Positions 52,134 to 64,000 of a stretch of 64,000 nucleotides of DNA are shown piece after piece. The notes under the pieces were generated by a model, which ran no database searches, was not told where the DNA came from, and was given only the letters and a program-made list of their open reading frames with translations. The position numbers were made by a program, and so were the translations under genes. The stretch's first letter is position 1. Each line of letters opens with the position of its first letter. The DNA is from Euleptes europaea (lineage: Eukaryota > Chordata > Lepidosauria > Squamata > Sphaerodactylidae): positions 9,245,821 to 9,309,820 of the forward strand of contig NC_079312.1 in NCBI RefSeq assembly GCF_029931775.1, written 5' to 3'.

Positions 52134-52333
52134 TCCACCCAATTCAGGGCCTCCAAGGCAGTGAACATTTTAATCATTACCAGAGTGTTAAAAATTTTAT
52201 ATCCATCTTTCTACATAGTATTTCTTGTGTGTGAAACAAATACTATAAGTTCATAAATAACGGTAAAGGTCTCCTGTGCAAGCACCGGGTCATTCCTGAC
52301 CCATGGGGCGATGTCACATCCCAACGTTTACTA

Positions 52334-52559
52334 GTAGAAAAGGGCAAGAGTCCAGTAGCACCTTAAAGACTAACAAAAATATTTTCTGGTAGGGTATGAG
52401 CTTTCATGAGCCACAGCTCACTTCTTCAGATACTGAAGAAGTGAGCTGTGGCTCCCGAAAGCTCATACCAGAAAATATTTTTGTTAGTCTTTAAGGTGCT
52501 ACTGGACTCTTGCCCTTTTCTACTACTGCAGACAGACTAACACGGCTACCCACTGTGAA
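52334..52559. mobile_element. Foldback element with well-kept hammerhead core
   Basis: Left arm from GTAGAAAAGGGCAAGAG, right arm ending GCCCTTTTCTACTAC, then the unpaired tail 'gacagactaacacggctacc'. It splits the dispersed repeat that is whole at 44465-44612; at most 2-3 bases of target are duplicated here. Confidence 0.85.
52392..52434 (-). ncRNA. Hammerhead-ribozyme-like motif
   Basis: On the minus strand GTAT precedes CTGAAGA and pairs with ATAC after GCTC. Stem II is GTGAGC-TGTG-GCTCAT, then GAAA and the palindrome AGCT followed by C. This is the most complete example in the window. The one departure is an extra A between the core and stem II. Confidence 0.58.
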
Positions 52560-52726
52560 TTAGGCAGACTTTGTTTGCGGGGTGGTTTGCCAGTGCCTTC
52601 CCCAGCCATCTTCCCTTTACCCCCAGCAAGCCAGGTGCTCATAAATACACAAACAAAAATACTATCTAGAAAGATGGATATAAACATTGTAACACTGTGT
52701 TAATGAATGATAGGCCCACTTTCTCG

Positions 52727-55700
52727 GGGACCCTGAATTGGGTGGAAAGGCAGCATAGCAGCATTTTACAAAAATACACAAAGTAAATAATGCCCTGGTT
52801 TTGCAGCCTTGTTCTTCGGTTTCATAACTCTGCTTTCCTATATGAATTATAACAGCTTCCTCGGGCCTGCTCAGGATCTGCTCAGGACCCTGAATTGGGT
52901 GGAAAGGCGGCATAGCAGCGCTTTACAAAAATAAACAAAAGTAAATAATGCCCTGGTTTTGCAGCCTTGTTCTCCAGTCTCATAACTCTGCTTTCCTATA
53001 TGAATTATAACAGCTTCCTCGGGCCTGCTCAGGATCTGCTCAGGACCCTGAATTGGGTGGAAAGGCGGCATAGCAGCGCTTTACAAAAATAAACAAAAGT
53101 AAATAATGCCCAGGTTTTGCAGCCTTGCTCTCCAGTCTCGTAACTCTGCTTTCCTATATGGATTATAACAGCTTCCTCGGGCCTGATCAGGACCCTGAAT
53201 GGGGTGGAAAGGTGGCATAGCAGCGCTTTACAAAAATAAACAAAAGTAAATAATGCCCTGGTTTTGCAGCCTTGTTCCCCAGTTTCATAACTCTGTTTTC
53301 CTATATGCATTATAACAGCTTCCTCGGGCCTGCTCAGGACCCTGAATTGGGTGGAAAGGCGGCATAGCTGCGCTTTACAAAAATAAACAAAAGTAAATAA
53401 TGCCCTGGTTTTGCAGCCTTGTTCCCCAGTTTCATAACTCTGTTTTCCTATATGCATTATAACAGCTTCCTCGGGCCTGCTCAGGACCCTGAATTGGGTG
53501 GAAAGGCGGCATAGCAGCGCTTTACAAAAATAAACAAAAGTAAATAAGGCCCTGGTTTTGCAGCCTTGCTCTCCAGTCTCATAACTCTGCTTTCCTATAT
53601 GAATTATAACCGCTTCCTCGGGCCTGCTCAGGACCCTGAATTGGGTGGAAAGGCGGCATAGCTGCGCTTTACAAAAATAAACAAAAGTAAATAAGGCCCA
53701 GGTTTTGCAGCCTTGTTCTCCAGTCTCATAACTCTGCTTTCCTATATGCATTATAACAGCTTCCTCGGGCCTGCTCAGGACCCTGAATTGGGTGGAAAGG
53801 CGGCATAGCAGCGCTTTACAAAAATAAACAAAAGTAAATAATGCCCTGGTTTTGCAGCCTTGTTCTCCAGTCTCATAACTCTGCTTTCCTATATGAATTA
53901 TAACAGCTTCCTCGGGCCTGCTCAGGATCTGCTCAGGACCCTGAATTGGGTGGAAAGGCGGCATAGCAGCGCTTTACAAAAATAAACAAAAGTAAATAAT
54001 GCCCAGGTTTTGCAGCCTTGCTCTCCAGTCTCGTAACTCTGCTTTCCTATATGGATTATAACAGCTTCCTCGGGCCTGATCAGGACCCTGAATGGGGTGG
54101 AAAGGTGGCATAGCAGCGCTTTACAAAAATAAACAAAAGTAAATAATGCCCTGGTTTTGCAGCCTTGTTCCCCAGTTTCATAACTCTGTTTTCCTATATG
54201 CATTATAATAGCTTCCTCGGGCCTGCTCAGGACCCTGAATTGGGTGGAAAGGCGGCATAGCAGCGCTTTACAAAAATAAACAAAAGTAAATAAGGCCCAG
54301 GTTTTGCAGCCTTGTTCTCCAGTCTCATAACTCTGCTTTCCTATATGCATTATAACAGCTTCCTCGGGCCTGCTCAGGACCCTGAATTGGGTGGAAAGGC
54401 GGCATAGCAGCGCTTTACAAAAATAAACAAAAGTAAATAATGCCCTGGTTTTGCAGCCTTGCTCTCCAGTCTCGTAACTCTGCTTTCCTATATGGATTAT
54501 AACAGCTTCCTCGGGCCTGATCAGGACCCTGAATGGGGTGGAAAGGTGGCATAGCAGCGCTTTACAAAAATAAACAAAAGTAAATAATGCCCTGGTTTTG
54601 CAGCCTTGTTCCCCAGTTTCATAACTCTGTTTTCCTATATGCATTATAACAGCTTCCTCGGGCCTGCTCAGGACCCTGAATTGGGTGGAAAGGCGGCATA
54701 GCAGCGCTTTACAAAAATAAACAAAAGTAAATAAGGCCCTGGTTTTGCAGCCTTGCTCTCCAGTCTCATAACTCTGCTTTCCTATATGAATTATAACAGC
54801 TTCCTCGGGCCTGCTCAGGACCCTGAATTGGGTGGAAAGGCGGCATAGCAGCGCTTTACAAAAATAAACAAAAGTAAATAATGCCCTGGTTTTGCAGCCT
54901 TGTTCTCCAGTCTCATAACTCTGCTTTCCTATATGAATTATAACAGCTTCCTCGGGCCTGCTCAGGATCTGCTCAGGACCCTGAATTGGGTGGAAAGGCG
55001 GCATAGCAGCGCTTTACAAAAATAAACAAAAGTAAATAATGCCCTGGTTTTGCAGCCTTGTTCTCCAGTCTCATAACTCTGCTTTCCTATATGAATTATA
55101 ACAGCTTCCTCGGGCCTGCTCAGGATCTGCTCAGGACCCTGAATTGGGTGGAAAGGCGGCATAGCAGCGCTTTACAAAAATAAACAAAAGTAAATAATGC
55201 CCAGGTTTTGCAGCCTTGCTCTCCAGTCTCGTAACTCTGCTTTCCTATATGGATTATAACAGCTTCCTCGGGCCTGATCAGGACCCTGAATGGGGTGGAA
55301 AGGTGGCATAGCAGCGCTTTACAAAAATAAACAAAAGTAAATAAGGCCCTGGTTTTGCAGCCTTGTTCCCCAGTTTCATAACTCTGTTTTCCTATATGCA
55401 TTATAACAGCTTCCTCGGGCCTGCTCAGGACCCTGAATTGGGTGGAAAGGCGGCATAGCAGCGCTTTACAAAAATAAACAAAAGTAAATAAGGCCCAGGT
55501 TTTGCAGCCTTGTTCCCCAGTTTCATAACTCTGTTTTCCTATATGCATTATAATAGCTTCCTCGGGCCTGCTCAGGACCCTGAATTGGGTGGAAAGGCGG
55601 CATAGCAGCGCTTTACAAAAATAAACAAAAGTAAATAAGGCCCAGGTTTTGCAGCCTTGTTCTCCAGTTTGGTAACTCTGCTTTCCTACATGAATTATAA

Positions 55701-55862
55701 CCGCTTCCTCGGGCCTGCTCAGGACCCTGAATTGGGTGGAAAGGCGGCACAGCAGCGCTTTACAAAAATAAACAAAAGTAAATAATGCCCAGGTTTTGCA
55801 GCCTTGCTCTCCAGTCTCGTAACTCTGCTTTCTTACATGAATTATAACAGCTTCCTCGGGCC
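52727..55862. repeat. 147/158-bp satellite, 21 units
   Basis: The anchor GGACCCTGAAT recurs 21 times. Sixteen spacings or so are exactly 147 bp; the others are 157-158 bp because 11 bases (CTGCTCAGGAT) are doubled. Variants come in fixed order after a 158-bp unit, giving a higher-order pattern. The first unit is the most diverged. Minus-strand open frames of 280-360 codons arise only because 147 is a multiple of three. It fills the first intron of gene 3. Confidence 0.96.
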
Positions 55863-56046
55863 TTTCGGAATCCCACACTGAAGTTTGGGTCGCGCCGCCT
55901 GCAAGGCGCTCGTTTCTGAACTGCGCCACCCGCCCTGAGCCCCGGCGCGACAGAAAGGCAGGCTTCAAAGGAAAAAAAAGAAGTCAGCAAGGGGAGACAG
56001 AAGGCGCCAGAAACCACTTGGAAGCCGCTTATAAGAGATCTCTGAG

Positions 56047-56526
56047 GCCATTTATGCATGGAAGGTTTTGCATTGGATTGGCCACTCTTTATCAGTGGTT
56101 CCCAACCTTTTTTTTGACCAGGGACCACTAGGACTTTTTTGTTCGGTGCAGGGACCCCAAGGTTCAAAATAAAAAAATCAGAGAATTTGAAAATAAACTT
56201 TAACCATAACTGTTAGTTAAACATGAAACGTAGAATAATATTTGAATATATATATTTTATAATAGAGAACTTTTAATTGAAAATATTAATTTATTATGGG
56301 TTTATAACTTTGTTTCGCGGGCCTTAATTTAGTTCTCGCGGACCCCTGGGGGTCCACGGACCCCTGGTTGGGAACCAGTGCAGATGCACCTTCCCCCCCC
56401 CCATCCCTATTCTCAAAACTCAACAATAAGACCCAGTGCAGAGTTTTGAGAATTCAGATGGGGGGGGGGAAATGGGCATCTGTAGAGGGGCAAATCCAAT
56501 GCAAAACCTTCCATGGATAAATGGCC
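56047..56526. repeat. MITE-like palindrome carrying a hAT insertion
   Basis: GGCCATTTATGCATGG at the left is mirrored by CCATGGATAAATGGCC at the right, with arms of about 45 bp. A related uninterrupted copy is at 29376. Confidence 0.72.
56093..56380. mobile_element. Non-autonomous hAT transposon, 288 bp
   Basis: CAGTGGTTCCCAACC and GGTTGGGAACCAGTG ends. It is the 32182-32466 element in reverse orientation. A clean 8-bp target duplication is not visible here. Confidence 0.85.
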
Positions 56527-56754
56527 ACAAAATGCAAACGGTGCAATCCGCCCCTCCGAAGAGGAGGCGTGCAGAGGCACCTCCGGGTCTCTGCTGCTTC
56601 CAGCAGAAGCAGCGACACGCGTGTCGCGGGTCAGCCGCGCACAGGCCACATCGCCACCCTCCCCCCCAGGGAGAAATCTGTCGCTTGCATTTTTAACACA
56701 TGCATTGCATTATCTGGGGGGGGGGGTCCCCCTCGGGGCTGAGCATGGACTTAC

Positions 56755-56930
56755 CTGCCCTTCATCGCCCAGCGCGGCCCCAGATGCCCCCCCTGCCCCC
56801 AAAGGCGCTTGCAACTCCCCAGTTCCGGGCTGGGAAAACCAAGGGCCCCCTTTTGGAACGGAGGCGGAGCAGGAAGGCGCCGCTCTAGCAATCCGCCCTC
56901 GGTCGCCTTAACCCTTGGGTGTGCGTGTGA
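56755..56930 (-). promoter_or_regulatory. Non-coding first exon of gene 3
   Basis: The minus strand shares 'aagggttaa', 'gctagagcggcgccttcctgc' with the first exons of genes 1, 2 and 4. At the shared donor position the text is GGAACTGGGGAGTT, so no GT donor remains. A strong donor GGGCAG|GTAAGT lies further on, at 56755, and is taken as the end. Confidence 0.5.
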
Positions 56931-57121
56931 AGTGCCGCCAAGTCGCTTCCGACTCCTGGCGACCCTATGAATGAAAGTCCTCCAAAATGTCCTATCTTTG
57001 ACTGCCTTGTTCAGATCTTGCCAATTGAAGGCTGTGGCTTCCTTGATTGAGTCCATCCATCTCTTGTTGGGTCTGCCTCTTTTCCTGCTGCCCTCCACTT
57101 TTCCTAGCACTGATTGAAGAG
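56931..57121 (-). mobile_element. RTE/BovB LINE 3' fragment
   Basis: 'aagtgccgccaagtcgcttc', 'ttgactgccttgttcag' and 'ctcttgttgggtctgcc' read the BovB ORF end on the minus strand ([17 protein letters not shown]). (GT)n follows at 57122-57148. Confidence 0.8.
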
Positions 57122-57155
57122 GGGTGTGTGTGTGTGTGTGTGTGTGTGAGTGAGT

Positions 57156-57280
57156 GAAACGGAATGGTTTCCAATTGGCAAAGGTATGTACAACGATGTA
57201 AATTTTATCTCCCTTGAAGAGATAGGGAGATAAAATACATCGGTGCACATACCTTTGCCAACTGGAAACCATTCCGTTTC
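57156..57280. repeat. 125-bp hairpin between genes 3 and 4
   Basis: Left arm 57156-57213 and right arm 57225-57280 are inverted, about 56-58 bp with roughly six differences, around an 11-base loop. The ends are GAAACGGAATGGTTTCC and its complement. It lies in the divergent promoter interval. Confidence 0.85.
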
Positions 57281-57384
57281 TCCATATTCTGTTCTAACGG
57301 TGGCCTCTTGATTTTACAGTTTTGCAATTCATACTTTGTCCGGGCCCAAGCTAACTCAGACCATCTATCTTATACCCCATGGTG

Positions 57385-57655
57385 TGTGTGTGTGTTAAGT
57401 GCCGTCAAGTCGCTTCCAACTCATGGCGACCCTATGAATGAAAGTCCTCCAAGGTGTCCTGTCTTTGACAGCCTTGCTCAGATCTTGCAAACTGAAGGCT
57501 GTGGCTTTCTTTATTGAGTCCGTCCATCTCTTGTTGGGTCTTCCTCTTTTCCTGCTGCCCTTAACTTTTCCTAGCATGACTGTCTTTTCCAGTGACCCTT
57601 GTCGTCTCACGACGTGACCAAAATACGACAGCCTCCGTTGAGTCCTTTTTAACCC
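57385..57655 (-). mobile_element. RTE/BovB LINE 3' fragment
   Basis: (GT)n, 'taagtgccgtcaagtcgc', then minus-strand coding LGKVKGSRKRGRPNKRW. The family is the same as at 58571. Confidence 0.82.
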
Positions 57656-57799
57656 TTAGGTGGCTGCAACTCTGTCCTGGGTCTGGGAAGAAATCAAAGG
57701 CTCCGTCGGGTTGGCAGAGTCACGCTCGCCGTCTCCCGTCTTGTAGGAAGCGTCTTTATTCTTTTGGCTGCCAAGGGTCGAGGCGCCGATGCTCCTAAA

Positions 57800-57916
57800 A
57801 GAAGGCACCAGGGCGCATTGCAGGCAAGGGTTAAAATGGATGAGTCTGGCCTGCTAGAGGGGCATCTTCCTGCTGGGGAGGGGGCTTCCATTGATTCCCC
57901 CCCCAGCCAGGATCTG
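57800..57916 (+). promoter_or_regulatory. Non-coding first exon of gene 4
   Basis: 'aagggttaaaatggatgag', 'ctagaggggcatcttcctgc' and 'ccattgattcccc' lead to the donor GATCTG|GTGAGT at 57916. The text matches gene 2 and gene 1 first exons. The left edge is a guess. Confidence 0.58.
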
Positions 57917-57999
57917 GTGAGTGGCAAAGGTGTTGGGGTGCAGGGGGGGTCCTGGGGCTGCATTGGGATCCAACGAAAAAAGACCGTGCAACCGACCTC

Positions 58000-58105
58000 A
58001 TGGGGTTTTCAAGGCAAGAGGTGAGCAGAGGCGGGTTGGCATTGCCTTCCCCTGCAGTCTTCTTCGGTGGTCTCCCATCCTAGTGCTGACCGTGGGCTGC
58101 CCTGG
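58000..58105 (-). mobile_element. 5S-derived SINE fragment
   Basis: 'tggggttttcaaggcaagag', 'ggtggtctcccatcctag' is the reverse of the SINE tail and 5S part. (CA)n tracts follow at 58224 and 58274. Confidence 0.6.
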
Positions 58106-58369
58106 TAAGCTGGGCTGCTAAGACCCACGCAAGGCAGAAAAGCACGAGGAGTGGATGGGGAATCCCCAGAAGGAGATAGCCGGCCACTGAACAGAAACCC
58201 AAAGCTTCTGCTGGTCGGAGAGGCAAATTTAACACACACACACCTGGAAAATGGGGGGAGATTCCAGATTTAACACACACACACACACACACACCGCCAC
58301 CAATACGAACTCCCTAAGAGCTTGCCTGTGCAGCTTGACCACTTGACCGGGGAGTGTCTTCCCTAAGGT

Positions 58370-58570
58370 TACTAACCTCCAGGTGGGGCCTGGAGTTCCC
58401 TTGGGGTTGTGATTGATCTCTCGACCAGGTAGATCAATTCCCCTGCAGTAGATGGCAGCTTCAGACTGCCGATTCTAAGGCATCGCATCACTGCTGTGCT
58501 CCATCCCCCTCCCCAAACCCTGCCCTCCCCAGGCTCTGCCCCCCCCCCCCAAATCTCCAGGAATTTTCCC
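58370..58570. repeat. GGTTGCCA-type repeat
   Basis: 'aggttactaacctccaggtgg' start, then 'gatggcagcttcagactgcc'. The part 58430-58567 is nearly repeated at 59100-59230. Confidence 0.6.
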
Positions 58571-59060
58571 TACTGTGTGTGTTAAGTGCCGTCAAGTCGC
58601 TTCCGACTCATGGCGACCCTATGAATGAAAGTCCTCCAAAATGCCCTATCTTTGACAGCCTTGCTCAGACCTTGCAAATTGAAGGCTGTGGCTTCCTTGG
58701 TCAACCCATCTCTTGTTGGGTCTTCCTCTTTTCCTGCTGCCCTCCACTTTTCCTAGCACGACTGTCTTTCCCAGTGACTCTTGTCGTCTCATGACGTGAC
58801 CAAAATACGACAGCCTCAGTTTAGTCATTTTAGCTTCTAGGGTCAGTTCAGGCTTGATTTGATCTAAAACCCACTGATTTGTTTTTTTGGCAGTCCACGG
58901 TATCTGTAACACTCTCCTCCAACACCACATTTCAAAGGGATCTATTTTCTTCCTAGCAGCTTTCTTTACTGTCCAGCTTTCACACCCATACATAGTAATA
59001 GGGAATACGATGGCATGAATTAATCTAGTCTTGGTGGCCAGTGACACATCCTTACAACCC
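58571..59060 (-). mobile_element. RTE/BovB LINE ORF C-terminus
   Basis: The minus strand reads VFPITMYGCESWTVKKA, FEMWCWRRVLQIPWTAKKTN and LRLSYFGHVMRRQESLGKT, the BovB reverse transcriptase tail. It ends in GT-rich repeats like the other three copies. BovB is known for horizontal spread among squamates and ruminants. Confidence 0.92.
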
Positions 59061-59065
59061 TATTT

Positions 59066-59291
59066 CCTCTTCTCTGCAAAGGAGCTCTCATAGACCACGT
59101 AGATCAATTTCCCTGCAGTAGATGGCAGCTTCAGACTGCCGATTCTAAGGCATCACATCGCTGCTGTGCTCCACCCCCCTCCCCAAACCCTGCCCTCCCC
59201 AGGCTCTGCCCCCCTCAAATCTCCAGGAATTTCCCCAACTAAGAGTTGGCAAGCCTATTCTTTCCTCTTCTCTGCAAAGGAGCTCTCATAG
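59066..59291 (+). repeat. 197-bp shifted direct duplication
   Basis: 'cctcttctctgcaaaggagc' plus 'tctcatag' occurs at about 59066 and again at about 59263. Between the two lies the second copy of the 58430-58567 segment and a GGTTGCCA-type end. Confidence 0.7.
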
Positions 59292-59582
59292 TGGGCTCCT
59301 GAGGGTTTTGCTCCAGGCTTTTTGATGTGAATAGAGCAGAAATTGTTTTGGGCTGTTTCACACAACATTCTGTGTCTGAATTATCCAGTGTACATGCTGG
59401 GTAATTTTATGGGAGCGTCTGGGGAAGGGGGAAAGCAGAGGAAGATTGGACGGGTGGGGAGCATAAGGGAAGGTGGACAGAGAGGTGGGATTGTTAGGGA
59501 CAGATCAAAGGCTGGGGGCTCCCTTTGTTGAGCCTCCCTTAGCCAAAAGCTTCGGTCTGTGAGTTTCAAAGCAAAGGACTCC

Positions 59583-59750
59583 CTTAGAGTTGCTGTCCTC
59601 CAGGTAGGGCCCAGAATTCTCCTGGAAATGGCAGTTTCAGAGCTCCATGACATTATCCCCCACTTAGGATCCTCCCCTCCCCAATCTCTGCCCTTCCCAG
59701 TCTCCAACCCCAAATCTCCAGAAATATCCCAAGCAACCTGGAATCTCCCC
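59583..59750. repeat. GGTTGCCA-type repeat
   Basis: 'gagttgctgtcctccagg' to 'caaatctccagaaatatccc' with the standard inner text. It lies about 50 bases ahead of the SCAN exon acceptor of gene 4. Confidence 0.5.
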
Positions 59751-59943
59751 CCATTTTGTTGCGTCTTTCTGAATCCTGACAGCTGCCCATCTTTCTTACA
59801 GGGAGACGACCTGGATCCCAACTGGAAGCATTTATCTCGATTACAGTTCTTAGAGTAAGAAGTTATGCATAGACCAAAGCACTGGCTTTGCAGAATTCAG
59901 GATCCCCTGTAATCAGAAGGCATTGCTCGCCTTAAGAAAGGCT

Positions 59944-64000
<4,057 letters not shown>

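Larger units (their letters stand above)
55863..57916. promoter_or_regulatory. GC-rich divergent promoter interval of genes 3 and 4
   Basis: CpG-rich blocks at 55863-56040, 56520-56930 and 57650-57916 lie between the first exons of gene 3 (minus) and gene 4 (plus). Repeats are inserted between them. Distance between the two first exons is under 1.1 kb. No TATA box is evident near either. Confidence 0.5.

Noticed and set aside
53029-55968. Minus-strand open frames of 311, 360 and 282 codons
   Set aside because: They are translations of the 147-bp satellite, open only because the unit is 49 codons; they shift at each 158-bp unit and have no start, splice or domain support.

Overview
This looks like squamate reptile (lizard) nuclear DNA. 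Four C2H2 zinc-finger genes with split SCAN and KRAB exons sit in a very dense repeat background: CR1, RTE/BovB and L1 LINE fragments, 5S-rRNA- and tRNA-derived SINEs, a Penelope-like element, hAT and other foldback/MITE elements. That mix is typical of lizards and unlike mammals or birds. The species cannot be fixed from sequence alone. All exon calls come from reading splice sites, phases and homology between the four copies; no database was searched.

Layout. Gene 1 (+, coding 3015-9644, promoter and first exon near 690-922). Gene 2 (-, coding 28368-19401, first exon ending at 31785) converges on gene 1. Gene 3 (-, coding 50791-41699, first exon ending at 56755) is in tandem with gene 2. 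Gene 4 (+, coding 59944 to beyond 64000, first exon ending at 57916) is head-to-head with gene 3. A dead KRAB exon at 15609-15698 suggests a fifth, lost copy. All four genes share one plan: a non-coding first exon, a SCAN exon, a 127-nt exon, an 80-83-nt exon, a 127-nt KRAB-A exon and one zinc-finger exon. With the exons chosen here genes 1, 2 and 3 give uninterrupted proteins of 593, 653 and 573 codons, which supports the splice calls. The proteins should be nuclear: fingers bind DNA, KRAB would recruit a repressor, SCAN would pair the proteins with each other.

Most unusual points. (1) The 127-nt exon after SCAN aligns without gaps to the true KRAB-A exon, so these genes seem to carry a decayed second KRAB box, and the exon phases allow either KRAB unit to be skipped in frame. 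(2) A dispersed foldback element carries a hammerhead-ribozyme-like core (CTGAAGA, stem II, GAAA, palindromic AGCT). In intron 1 of gene 2 one arm has been amplified into 17 units of exactly 103 bp. A Penelope-like foldback insertion at 38293-39579 with a 12-bp target duplication has the same overall design and its own hammerhead-like core. (3) Intron 1 of gene 3 holds a second satellite of 147/158-bp units with higher-order structure. (4) Genes 3 and 4 share a roughly 1-kb GC-rich divergent promoter interval containing a 125-bp hairpin. (5) A 1,509-bp block in gene 2 is duplicated in tandem, apparently without differences.
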